A stretch of DNA of 64,000 nt. It comes from WHSO01 sp963732875. Lineage in GTDB: Bacteria > Pseudomonadota > Alphaproteobacteria > SMXQ01. Of this stretch, positions 1 to 9,989 are shown one piece after another. The DNA is taken from assembly GCA_963732875.1 (NCBI GenBank), contig CAVTBD010000002.1:620001-684000 (forward strand), read 5' to 3'. Under the pieces are notes generated by a model. That model did no database searches. It had not been told where the DNA came from and saw nothing but the letters and a program-made list of their open reading frames with translations. Both the position numbers and the translations under genes were made by a program. Position 1 is the first letter of the stretch, and every line of letters starts with the position of its first letter.

Positions 1-721
1 CGATGGTGAGGAAGTCCACGTCCGCGGCGCGCAGGTCGTCCATCACCTGGTGCACCTCGGCCTTGTCCTCACCGAGGCCGGCCATCAGGCCGGACTTGGT
101 GAATATCGAGGGATCGAGCTGCTTGACCCGGTCGAGCAGTTTGAGCGAATGGAAGTAGCGCGCGCCCGGCCGCACGGTGGTGTAGAGGCGCGGCACGGTC
201 TCGAGGTTGTGGTTGTAGACGTCGGGCTTCGCCTCCACCACCGCCTCGATGGCCCCCTCCTTGCGCAGGAAGTCGGGCGTCAGCACCTCGATGGTGGTGG
301 CGGGCGAGGTCTCGCGGATGCGCCGGATGCACTTCACGAACTGCGCCGCGCCGCCGTCGTCGAGATCGTCGCGATCGACCGAGGTGATCACCACGTGCTC
401 GAGCTTGAGTTCCGCCACCGCGGTCGCGAGGTGCTCGGGTTCCAGGGGATCGACGATGGTCGGCTTGCCGGTCTTGACGTTGCAGAAGGCGCAGGCGCGC
501 GTGCAGGTGTCGCCCAGGATCATCACCGTGGCGTGGCCCTTGGACCAGCACTCGCCGATGTTGGGACAGGCCGCCTCCTCGCACACCGTGTGCAACGCGA
601 GCTCGCGCATCAGCCTGCGGGTCTCGTTGTACTCGGGCGAGGTCGGCGCCTTGACCCGGATCCAGGCCGGCTTGGGCTGGCGCTTGGCCTTGTCGGCATT
701 GAGGTTGTGGACCTTGCTCAC
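1..721 (-). CDS. lipA: Lipoyl synthase LipA (C-terminus beyond window)
   Basis: Radical-SAM enzyme that inserts two sulfurs into protein-bound octanoyl groups to make lipoyl cofactors, which the neighbouring dehydrogenase complex needs. Reading from a GTG at 721 gives 240 codons. Cys47, Cys52 and Cys58 lie in the motif CEEAACPNIGECW and bind the auxiliary 4Fe-4S cluster; Cys73, Cys77 and Cys80 (CTRACAFC) form the radical-SAM cluster. The family is usually about 310-330 residues, so roughly the last quarter lies left of base 1. The GTG start is chosen because the conserved N-terminal region begins just after it; the ribosome site (GGAA) is weak. Longer open frames here are out of register with these motifs. 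It follows lpdA on the same strand, separated by a palindromic repeat. Confidence 0.93.
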   Translation of the reverse strand, partial: MSKVHNLNADKAKRQPKPAWIRVKAPTSPEYNETRRLMRELALHTVCEEAACPNIGECWSKGHATVMILGDTCTRACAFCNVKTGKPTIVDPLEPEHLATAVAELKLEHVVITSVDRDDLDDGGAAQFVKCIRRIRETSPATTIEVLTPDFLRKEGAIEAVVEAKPDVYNHNLETVPRLYTTVRPGARYFHSLKLLDRVKQLDPSIFTKSGLMAGLGEDKAEVHQVMDDLRAADVDFLTI

Positions 722-752
722 GAGCGATTCCTGTTTGGACCGGCGGTGTTGC

Positions 753-847
753 CCCCCTCACCCTTCCCTCTCCCCCCAATGGGGGGAGAGGGTTGTGAAG
801 GGTTGGCGAGGCGGAACGCCGAGGTTACCCGGAACTGGGTGAGGGGG
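753..847. repeat. Nested palindromic intergenic element between lpdA and lipA
   Basis: A 95-bp nested inverted repeat. The outer arms CCCCCTCACCC (753-763) and GGGTGAGGGGG (837-847) are perfect complements. Inside is a 12-bp perfect hairpin, CCCTCTCCCCCC (766-777) against GGGGGGAGAGGG (781-792), with a 3-nt loop, plus CCCTT/AAGGG at 761-765/798-802. It resembles small dispersed palindromic repeats seen in alphaproteobacterial intergenic DNA and may also act as a transcription terminator or mRNA stabiliser after lpdA. No coding sequence is supported here. Confidence 0.7.
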
Positions 848-875
848 AACTCTCTGGTCGCCATCGGACTACCTG

Positions 876-2297
876 CTAGATGTGGAGAACGCGCCCGAAG
901 GCGTCAAGGACCGACTCGTGCATCGCCTCGCTGATGGTCGGGTGCGGGAAGATGGTCCGCATCAGCTCCGCCTCGGTGGTCTCGAGCGTACGCGCGATGG
1001 TATAGCCCTGGATCAGCTCCGTCACCTCTGGCCCGATCATGTGGGCGCCCAAGAGCGCCCCGGTCCTGGCGTCGAACACGGTCTTGACCAGCCCTTCCGG
1101 CTCGCCCAGCGCGATCGCCTTGCCGTTGCCGATGAACGGGAAGCGGCCGACCTTGACCTGGTAGCCCTGCTCCTTGGCCTTGGCCTCGGTCAGGCCGACG
1201 CTCGCCACCTGCGGGCGGCAGTAGGTGCAGCCCGGTACGTTGCCGGCATCGAGCGGGTGCACGCCGTCGACGCCGGCGATGCGCTCGACGCACACGACGC
1301 CCTCGTGCATGGCCTTGTGGGCGAGCCAGGGCGGGCCGGCCACGTCGCCGATAGCCCAGACGCCGGGCTCGCCGGTCTCGCCCCACTGGTTGATCGCGAT
1401 GTGGCCGCGGTCGACCTTGACCCGGGTCTTTTCCAAGCCGAGGTCCTCGACGTTGCCGGTGATGCCGACGGCGAGGATGACGCGATCGAAGCTCGCCTTC
1501 TCCGCCTTGCCGTCTTTCGGCGCGATCTCGGCGGCGACCTTGCCCTTCTCGACCTTGAGCGACTTGACCGTGGTGGCGGTGTGGATGGCCATGCCCTGCT
1601 TCCTGAACGCCTTCTCGGCGAAGGCCGAAACCTCGGCGTCCTCGGCCGGCAGGACGCGGTCCATCACCTCCACCACGGTCACGTCGGCGCCGAGGTCGGC
1701 ATAGAAGCTCGCAAACTCGATGCCGATGGCGCCCGAGCCGACCACCAGCAGCTTCTTCGGCATGGTCTCGGGAATCATCGCCTCCTTGTAGGTGACGATA
1801 TGCTTGCCGTCGGGCTCGAGCCCCGGCAGCGCGCGGGCGCGGGCGCCGGTGGCGATGATCACGTTCTTGGCGGTGAGGCCGTCCAGCGCCTTGCCGTCCT
1901 TGCCGGTGACGGCGATCTTGCGTACGCCGCCCGCGCCGATGCCGTCGAGCCGGGCGCTGGCATCGACCACCGTGACCTTGTGCTTTTTCATCAGACCCGA
2001 CACGCCCCTGGAGAGCTGGTCAGCGACGGCGCGCGAGCGCGCGACCACCTTCTTGAGGTCGATGCCCTCGACCTTGATCTTGAGGCCGAACGCGGCGGCG
2101 TTCTCGGCGAGATGCGCGATCTCGGCGGTGCGCAGCAGCGCCTTGGTCGGGATGCAGCCCCAGTTTAGGCAGATGCCGCCCATGTGGGCGCGCTCCACGA
2201 CGCAGGTCTTGAGGCCGAGCTGGGCCGCGCGGATCGCCGCGACGTAACCACCCGGCCCTCCGCCGATGACGATGAGATCGAAGGACGTATCGGCCAC
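876..2297 (-). CDS. lpdA: Dihydrolipoamide dehydrogenase (E3)
   Basis: FAD-dependent E3 subunit of 473 residues that reoxidises dihydrolipoyl groups on E2 and passes electrons to NAD. The N-terminal FAD-binding motif is GGGPGGY (residues 12-18). The redox-active disulfide is Cys43/Cys48 in GGICLNWGCIPTK. A second dinucleotide fold follows around residues 175-210 (VVGSGAIGIEFASF). The C-terminal dimerisation domain carries the catalytic HPTISE, with His452 and Glu457. Length is normal for the family. It lies 28 bp downstream of pdhC in the order pdhA-pdhB-pdhC-lpdA-lipA, so it is very likely the E3 of the pyruvate complex, although E3 proteins are often shared with the 2-oxoglutarate complex. 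Confidence 0.97.
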   Translation of the reverse strand: MADTSFDLIVIGGGPGGYVAAIRAAQLGLKTCVVERAHMGGICLNWGCIPTKALLRTAEIAHLAENAAAFGLKIKVEGIDLKKVVARSRAVADQLSRGVSGLMKKHKVTVVDASARLDGIGAGGVRKIAVTGKDGKALDGLTAKNVIIATGARARALPGLEPDGKHIVTYKEAMIPETMPKKLLVVGSGAIGIEFASFYADLGADVTVVEVMDRVLPAEDAEVSAFAEKAFRKQGMAIHTATTVKSLKVEKGKVAAEIAPKDGKAEKASFDRVILAVGITGNVEDLGLEKTRVKVDRGHIAINQWGETGEPGVWAIGDVAGPPWLAHKAMHEGVVCVERIAGVDGVHPLDAGNVPGCTYCRPQVASVGLTEAKAKEQGYQVKVGRFPFIGNGKAIALGEPEGLVKTVFDARTGALLGAHMIGPEVTELIQGYTIARTLETTEAELMRTIFPHPTISEAMHESVLDAFGRVLHI

Positions 2298-2325
2298 GCG
2301 GACCTCCCTTCTTGAAAGCTTGAGA

Positions 2326-3645
2326 CTACAGGACGAGCCGGACCGGATGCTCGATCAGCTCCTTGATGGCGCCGAGCAGCTTGGCGCCGAGCGCACCGTC
2401 CACGGCGCGGTGGTCGCACGACATCGTCAGCGTCATCATGTTGGCGATCGCCATCTTGCCGTCGCGCGCGACCACCCGCTCCTCGCCCGCGCCGACCGCG
2501 AGGATGCAGGACTGCGGCGGGTTGATGATGGCGGTGAACTCGCGCACCCCGAACATGCCCATGTTGGAGATCGAGAAGGTGCCGCCCTGGTACTCATCGG
2601 GCATCAGCTTGCCGATCCGGGCGCGCGCCGCGAGGTCCTTCATCTCCGCCGAGATGGCGGCGAGGCCCTTCTTGTCGGCCGAACGCACGATCGGGGTAAT
2701 CAGCCCGCCGGCGTCGGTCGCGACCGCGACCGAAACGTCGGCGGCATCGAAGATCTTCATGCCGTCGTCGGACCACGAGGCATTGGCCTCGGGCACCTTG
2801 CGCAGCGCCAAGGCGGCGGCGCGGATGACGAAGTCGTTGACGGAGATTTTGAGGGTCTCGTCGGTCTCGTTGATCTCCTTGCGCAAGGTCAGCAGCGCGC
2901 CGATGTCGCAATCCATCATCACGTAGAAATGCGGCACGGTCTGCTTCGATTCGGTGAGCCGCCTGGCGATCACCTTGCGCATGGACGAATGGGGCTCGGT
3001 GCGCGCGGAGGCGGCGGCGAACGTCCGGCCCTGGCCGGCGAAGATGCCGCCCGCCATGGCGGTGGCGCCGCCCGAGGCGACGAAGGCGTCCACGTCGGCC
3101 TTGACGATGCGCCCGTGGGGGCCGGTGCCGGGAATCCGCGCGATCTCGATGCCGGCGTCTTTCGCAACACGCCGCGCCAGCGGCGAGGCGAACACGCGCC
3201 CGCCCTGGGATGCCGGTGCCGGCTTCGGCGCGGGTGCGACCGGCTTGGGCGCCGGTTGAGGCGCCACCGCCTTGGGGGCGGCCGGCTTCGGGGCTTCAGC
3301 AGGGGCAGGCTTCGCCTCCGGCTTGGCCTCGGCCTTCGGCGCCGGCTTGGGTGCTTCGGCGCCCGCCGCCTTGACCGCGTCGTTGAGCGCGGACTTGTCC
3401 TCGCCCTCCTCCAGCAGCACCGCGATGGGCGCGTTCACGGCGACGCCCTCGGTGCCTTCCTTGACCAGTATCTTGCCGAGCGTGCCCTCGTCGACGGCTT
3501 CCACTTCCATGGTCGCCTTGTCGGTCTCGATCTCGGCCAGCACGTCGCCGGACTTGACCGCGTCGCCTTCCTTCTTGAGCCAGCTCGCGAGCTTGCCTTC
3601 CGTCATGGTGGGCGAGAGCGCCGGCATCTTGATGGTGATGGCCAT
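2326..3645 (-). CDS. pdhC: Pyruvate dehydrogenase E2, dihydrolipoamide acetyltransferase
   Basis: E2 core of the pyruvate dehydrogenase complex, 439 residues, transferring acetyl groups from lipoyl to CoA. It has a single N-terminal lipoyl domain with the lipoylated Lys43 (ETDKATMEVE), then an Ala/Pro/Lys-rich swinging linker (about 85-150). A peripheral subunit-binding domain follows (about 155-190, FASPLARRVAKDAGI). The catalytic acyltransferase domain ends with DHRAVDG (His412, Asp416). The first 50 residues are nearly identical to the lipoyl domain of pdhB next door, suggesting duplication or gene conversion between the two genes. It starts 9 bp after pdhB on the same transcript. Pyruvate rather than 2-oxoglutarate specificity is inferred from the adjacent E1 genes. 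Confidence 0.96.
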   Translation of the reverse strand: MAITIKMPALSPTMTEGKLASWLKKEGDAVKSGDVLAEIETDKATMEVEAVDEGTLGKILVKEGTEGVAVNAPIAVLLEEGEDKSALNDAVKAAGAEAPKPAPKAEAKPEAKPAPAEAPKPAAPKAVAPQPAPKPVAPAPKPAPASQGGRVFASPLARRVAKDAGIEIARIPGTGPHGRIVKADVDAFVASGGATAMAGGIFAGQGRTFAAASARTEPHSSMRKVIARRLTESKQTVPHFYVMMDCDIGALLTLRKEINETDETLKISVNDFVIRAAALALRKVPEANASWSDDGMKIFDAADVSVAVATDAGGLITPIVRSADKKGLAAISAEMKDLAARARIGKLMPDEYQGGTFSISNMGMFGVREFTAIINPPQSCILAVGAGEERVVARDGKMAIANMMTLTMSCDHRAVDGALGAKLLGAIKELIEHPVRLVL

Positions 3646-3654
3646 GTCTTTCTC

Positions 3655-5097
<1,443 letters not shown>

Positions 5098-5102
5098 GAT
5101 CT

Positions 5103-6167
5103 TCAGGCCTCCACCAGCACGTCGGTATAAAGCTCTTCGGGCGCGGGCTCGTCGTCCGAGATGGCGAAGTCCGCCGCCTCCGTCACCTTCTTCTTCACCT
5201 CCGCGTCGATCTTCTTGAGGTCGTCCGGCTTCGCGTAGTTCTGCTCGAACAGATGGTCGGAGAGATGGTCGATGGGGTCGCGCTCCTCGCGCACCTTGTT
5301 GACCTCGTCGCGGGTGCGGTAGCGCGCCGGGTCGGACATGGAATGGCCGCGGTAGCGGTAGGTCTCCATCTGCAGGATGTAAGGGCCCTTGCCGGCGCGG
5401 CAATGGGCCACCGCCTCGGCGCCCGCCGCCAGCACCTCGAGGACGTCCATGCCGTCGACCTTGCGGCCGGGGATGTTGTAGGGCTCGCCGCGCTTGTAGA
5501 AATCGGCGCTGGCCGAGGCGCGCGCGACCGAGGTGCCCATGCCGTACTGGTTGTTCTCGATGATGAACACGACCGGCAGCTTCCACAGCGCCGCCATGTT
5601 GAAGGCTTCCATCACCTGGCCCTGGTTGGCGGCGCCGTCACCGTAATACGTCAACGATACCGCATTGTTACCGCGGTAGTGGTGGGCAAAGCCGAGGCCG
5701 GTGCCGATCGGCACGCAGGCGCCGACGATGCCGTGGCCGCCGTAGAAGTGCTTGGCGCGCGAGAACATGTGCATCGAGCCGCCCTTGCCCTTGGAGTAGC
5801 CGCCCTGGCGCCCGGTGAGCTCGGCCATTACCCCCTTGGGGTCCATGCCGCAGGCCAGCATGTGGCCGTGATCGCGGTAGGTGGTCACCACCGTGTCGAT
5901 CTCTTTGAGGTTGGCCTGCATGCCCACCACCACGGCCTCCTGGCCGATGTAGAGGTGGCAGAAGCCGGCGATCTGGCCCTGGCCGTAGAGCTGCCCCGCC
6001 TTCTCCTCGAAACGGCGGATCAGCAGCATGTCGCGGTAGAGCTTGAGCAGCTCCGCCTTGCCCTGCTTGGGCCTGGGCGCGGCCGCTTTCGATTGGGCGG
6101 ATTTCGATTTGGCAGCCTTGGCGGCCTTCTTGGGACGGCGGGAGGCGGATTTAGCGGCGCGTGCCAT
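5103..6167 (-). CDS. pdhA: Pyruvate dehydrogenase E1 alpha
   Basis: Alpha subunit of the pyruvate dehydrogenase E1 component, 354 residues from ATG 6167. The thiamine-diphosphate motif is GDGAANQGQ followed by IENNQYGMGTS. The phosphorylation-loop-like segment YRYRGHSMSDPA is also present. The first 35 residues are rich in Lys and Ala and probably unstructured. The open frame runs further upstream to 6380 through AT-rich leader DNA that does not look coding, so ATG 6167 is preferred; a GGAG lies upstream. It is the first gene of the pdhA-pdhB-pdhC-lpdA-lipA series, behind a long intergenic region with an AT-rich promoter zone and a structured repeat element. Confidence 0.95.
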   Translation of the reverse strand: MARAAKSASRRPKKAAKAAKSKSAQSKAAAPRPKQGKAELLKLYRDMLLIRRFEEKAGQLYGQGQIAGFCHLYIGQEAVVVGMQANLKEIDTVVTTYRDHGHMLACGMDPKGVMAELTGRQGGYSKGKGGSMHMFSRAKHFYGGHGIVGACVPIGTGLGFAHHYRGNNAVSLTYYGDGAANQGQVMEAFNMAALWKLPVVFIIENNQYGMGTSVARASASADFYKRGEPYNIPGRKVDGMDVLEVLAAGAEAVAHCRAGKGPYILQMETYRYRGHSMSDPARYRTRDEVNKVREERDPIDHLSDHLFEQNYAKPDDLKKIDAEVKKKVTEAADFAISDDEPAPEELYTDVLVEA

Positions 6168-6289
6168 GGATATGACCTGTTCTCCAGCGGTGGCGCGGCG
6201 GGAGCCGGCGCAGGCGATAACGAGGAAAGGCCTCGGTGGGCCGACGGAACAGGAAACATACACCCGAAACCGGGAGCCGCGAAGGGGAA

Positions 6290-6365
6290 AAATACAATGA
6301 AATTCAATAGGATACTTATATTTAACCTTATTCAAGTTAAAAACTTCAATTTGTATCGTTTTTCC
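6290..6365 (-). promoter_or_regulatory. AT-rich promoter zone upstream of pdhA
   Basis: A stretch of roughly 70 bp that is overwhelmingly A/T, in contrast to the GC-rich DNA around it. It lies 120-200 bp upstream of the pdhA start. Read on the minus strand it contains several plausible -35/-10 combinations (for example TTGAAT-17-TCCTAT), so no single promoter can be fixed by eye. A 12-bp perfect palindrome, GCGTCATGACGC, sits just upstream at 6399-6410 and could be an operator. Confidence 0.4.
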
Positions 6366-6495
6366 CGGGGCGGCACGCAACTTTCATTACTGTCCGTGGC
6401 GTCATGACGCAATGAACGGGCGCGGATACGGCAGCGCCCCCCGGTAGCGGCCGGGCACATCTCCTGTGCCGGAATTTCGGGTTCGTCCGGACTGG

Positions 6496-6870
6496 AAAAA
6501 AAACAATCATGGAGGAACGTTGCATGTCCTTGATCGGACATGCGCGGGCATCGGCGCTGAAACACCACCTTGGCGCCTGGAATCCCTGGGAGGTAAGGGG
6601 TGGGTCGGGGAGCTGCCGCGGGGTGTCCCGTTCGGATTTCAGCGTTTAGTCCGCCCACATCTTTTAAGCCTTCCTCCCGCCTTGCTGCGACGCTACGCGG
6701 TTTACCGAGGTGCACCTGAGGAGGCAGAAACGTCGCAGCCCTCCGGCTGGGAAGCGCCCGCGCACTCTCCGATACGGGCTCCCGCCCGATGGGGCGGAAA
6801 GCCTGTCGGACCCTTGGCCGATGGTTTCCGGAGCTGCAGTCCACGGATACATCAGCGAACGAATTCGACG
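6496..6870 (-). ncRNA. Unidentified structured RNA element, copy 1
   Basis: Non-coding element of about 370 bp that is closely similar to 60375-60708. On the minus strand it folds into helices also present in copy 2. These are GCNGATG/CATCNGC (6817-6823/6850-6856), CCGCCC/GGGCGG (6782-6787/6792-6797), a 9-bp GCTGCGACG/CGTCGCAGC (6684-6692/6731-6739), CGCTGAAA/TTTCAGCG (6555-6562/6637-6644) and a terminal GCATGTCC hairpin (6522-6543). Eight T residues (minus strand, 6503-6496) follow and may end transcription. A well-placed AGGAAGG precedes a five-codon frame, ATG-TGG-GCG-GAC-TAA (6660-6646). It does not match 6S RNA, tmRNA, RNase P RNA or SRP RNA as I know them. The longer open frames across it are not conserved as protein. 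Confidence 0.5.
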
Positions 6871-6876
6871 AAAGCT

Positions 6877-6905
6877 ACACTAACTCTAGAACGTAACAAG
6901 AACAA
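6877..6905 (-). promoter_or_regulatory. Putative promoter of structured element copy 1
   Basis: Minus-strand TTGTTC (6905-6900), a 17-bp spacer and TAGTGT (6882-6877). The same hexamers with a 17-bp spacer of different sequence occur at copy 2 (60743-60715). Conservation of the hexamers and spacing but not the spacer is what a promoter would show. The hexamers match the sigma-70 consensus only partly. Confidence 0.45.
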
Positions 6906-6974
6906 GAAAATCTGCATAGCCGCAGTAAAAAAGTCATGGAAGGGCGAAACCCTTGGCCTCTCCCCCTGTTCCAC

Positions 6975-7091
6975 CGTCATGCTCGGGCTTGGCCCGAGCA
7001 TCCACGCGTTTTTCCCGACCGGCACCACAAAATACGTGGATGCCCCGATGTCATGCGGATGCGTGCCGACGCACGACGTCGGGGCATGACG
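6975..7091. repeat. Nested palindromic intergenic element between ftsB and the structured element
   Basis: About 117 bp with terminal inverted arms CGTCATGC (6975-6982) and GCATGACG (7084-7091). Internal pairs are ATCCACG/CGTGGAT (7000-7006/7035-7041), an 8-bp hairpin GCTCGGGC/GCCCGAGC (6981-6999) and CCCCGA/TCGGGG near the right end. It looks like a small non-autonomous palindromic repeat. The remaining DNA between 6906 and 7167 shows no gene. Confidence 0.6.
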
Positions 7092-7167
7092 AAAAAAGGG
7101 CGGAAAGCGGGAGCAGCCCGACGCAGCCGAGCGGCTTCACGGCAGTGACGATGCGGAAGCTGACGTG

Positions 7168-7641
7168 TTAATGCGCGAGCGGTATCTGCAGCGCGACTCG
7201 GTTCATGGGCGCGGCCGAAGCGGACGGCCCAAGCGGTACCGCGCCCGGCTCGGACAGCATGGCGCCCGAAGTTACCGGATCGCCCTCGCCCGTCCCTTTC
7301 ACCGCCGAACCGGTGACGAAGCGTCCGCCCGTGCCGGCGCCGATCACGATGTCGTCCTTGCCGACATAGCCGAGCATGACCCGGACCCGCTCGTCGAGCA
7401 GGTCGCGGTCGAGGCTTTCGGGATGCAACAGCTGGACCCGGCGGGCGAGTTCCTCGCGCTTGGCGTCGAGCCGGTCGTATTCGATCTGCGCGTCCTGAAC
7501 CTGCTGGCTGAGCTTGAGCCAGGCGAGCAGGCCGCGGTCGCCCTGAACCGCGTGATAGGCGAAATAGGCGAACACTGTCGCCGCCAGGACGGGGCCGACG
7601 ATGTGCCGTGCGCGGGTGCGAATTTCACCAAGAAGCGTCAT
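7168..7641 (-). CDS. FtsB/DivIC-like septum formation initiator
   Basis: Bitopic membrane protein of 157 residues resembling the FtsB/DivIC family, which links early and late divisome proteins. It has one transmembrane segment at about residues 14-33, a periplasmic coiled-coil-like stretch (about 40-75, VQDAQIEYDRLDAKREELARR), then the short conserved HPESLDRDLLDERVRVMLGY. The C-terminal 50 residues are Gly/Ser/Ala-rich and longer than in enterobacterial FtsB. Position between eno and pdhA is typical of alphaproteobacteria and supports the call, since sequence alone is weakly conserved. Its upstream region carries seven GANTC sites, suggesting cell-cycle control through CcrM methylation. Confidence 0.8.
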   Translation of the reverse strand: MTLLGEIRTRARHIVGPVLAATVFAYFAYHAVQGDRGLLAWLKLSQQVQDAQIEYDRLDAKREELARRVQLLHPESLDRDLLDERVRVMLGYVGKDDIVIGAGTGGRFVTGSAVKGTGEGDPVTSGAMLSEPGAVPLGPSASAAPMNRVALQIPLAH

Positions 7642-7651
7642 GACACCGAGG

Positions 7652-7789
7652 GAATCACAGCCAATTCCCAGGCGTCAACAAAAAAGACTCAATTGAATCT
7701 GGAATCTAGCAGTGAGTTTTTCCGGAATGAATCAAACTCGTACCCTAATACCTCACCCAACCTGATTCTTTTATTTCGCGTCCTGATTC
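7652..7789 (-). promoter_or_regulatory. Cluster of seven GANTC sites upstream of the ftsB-like gene
   Basis: GANTC occurs at 7652, 7686, 7695, 7702, 7729, 7764 and 7785, seven times in 138 bp, against roughly one per 250-310 bp by chance. GANTC is the target of the CcrM DNA methyltransferase in alphaproteobacteria. The last two sites lie in a direct repeat CCTGATTCTTTT (7761-7772 and 7782-7793) with a 21-bp period. The 165-bp region between eno and the ftsB-like start is AT-richer than its surroundings and is the natural promoter of that gene. Confidence 0.6.
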
Positions 7790-7806
7790 TTTTGTTGCGC
7801 GGAGGT

Positions 7807-9084
<1,278 letters not shown>

Positions 9085-9134
9085 GGAAAGCGGCTCCGGC
9101 GGCGGGTTCGGGGGAACAACTCGGTACGGCGGAC

Positions 9135-9989
9135 TTAATGCGACTTGGCGATGCGGTCAATGTCCATCAGGGTCTCGACCAGCGCCGGAAGCTGCGCGAG
9201 CGGGACCATGTTGGGGCCGTCCGACGGCGCCTTGTCGGGGTCCTGGTGGGTCTCGATAAACACCCCGGCGACGCCGACCGCCACCGCGGCGCGCGCCAGC
9301 GTCGCCACGAAGCGCCGCTCGCCGCCCGACGACGTGCCCTGCCCGCCCGGCTGCTGCACCGAATGGGTGGCGTCGAACACCACCGGGAAGCCGGTCTCGG
9401 CCATGATCGGCAGCGCGCGCATGTCGCTCACCAGCGTGTTGTAGCCAAAACTCGCGCCGCGCTCGCACAGCATGATGCGCTCGTTGCCGCCCGCCACCAG
9501 CTTGGCGGCGACGTTCTTCATGTCCCAGGGTGCGAGGAACTGGCCCTTCTTGACGTGGATCGCGGCGCCGGTGGCGGCGGCGGCCATCAGGAGGTCGGTC
9601 TGGCGGCACAGGAAGGCCGGAATCTGGAGGACGTCGCACACTTCGGCGACGGTGGCGCACTGGCCCGCCTCGTGGACGTCGGTGAGCACCGGCAGGCCGA
9701 TCTGCGACTTCACGCGGGCCAGAATCTCGAGCCCCTCGTCCATGCCGATGCCGCGCGCGCTCGCGTGGGAAGTGCGGTTGGCCTTGTCGAAGGACGACTT
9801 GTAGACCAGCCCGATGCCGAGCCGTTCCGCCATCTCCTTGAGCGCGCCGGCGACGTCGAGGGCGTGGTTCTGGCTCTCGATCGCGCATGGTCCCGCGATC
9901 AGCGAGAACGGCAGGTCGTTGCCGAAGGTGACGTCGCCGATGGCGACGTGGCGCGGGGCCGGTCCGGTTGCGCCCGCGTCGGCCATCAC
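9135..9989 (-). CDS. kdsA: 3-deoxy-8-phosphooctulonate synthase (KDO-8-P synthase)
   Basis: Condenses arabinose-5-phosphate with phosphoenolpyruvate to make KDO-8-phosphate, the precursor of the inner-core sugar of lipopolysaccharide. The 284-residue protein is a TIM-barrel with the family motifs LIAGPCAIES, YKSSFDKANRTS, VLTDVHEAGQ, FLCRQTDLL and FDATHSVQQPGG. A short extension of about 15 residues precedes the core. Its start overlaps the pyrG stop by 4 bp, so the two are translationally coupled. It complements the lipid A genes at 45.9-50.2 kb. Confidence 0.97.
   Translation of the reverse strand: MMADAGATGPAPRHVAIGDVTFGNDLPFSLIAGPCAIESQNHALDVAGALKEMAERLGIGLVYKSSFDKANRTSHASARGIGMDEGLEILARVKSQIGLPVLTDVHEAGQCATVAEVCDVLQIPAFLCRQTDLLMAAAATGAAIHVKKGQFLAPWDMKNVAAKLVAGGNERIMLCERGASFGYNTLVSDMRALPIMAETGFPVVFDATHSVQQPGGQGTSSGGERRFVATLARAAVAVGVAGVFIETHQDPDKAPSDGPNMVPLAQLPALVETLMDIDRIAKSH

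Noticed and set aside
6332..6844. Possible protein encoded in the structured element (similar minus-strand peptides in both copies)
   Set aside because: The shared peptide stretch only reflects identical DNA; frames start and end differently in the two copies, and indels between copies do not respect codons.
6496..6870. Identification as 6S RNA, tmRNA, RNase P RNA or SRP RNA
   Set aside because: The signature sequences of those RNAs (for example the RNase P GAGGAAAGTCCGG block, the SRP GGAAG tetraloop region and the tmRNA tag ending in ALAA) were not found. A few short matches to 6S were judged chance.
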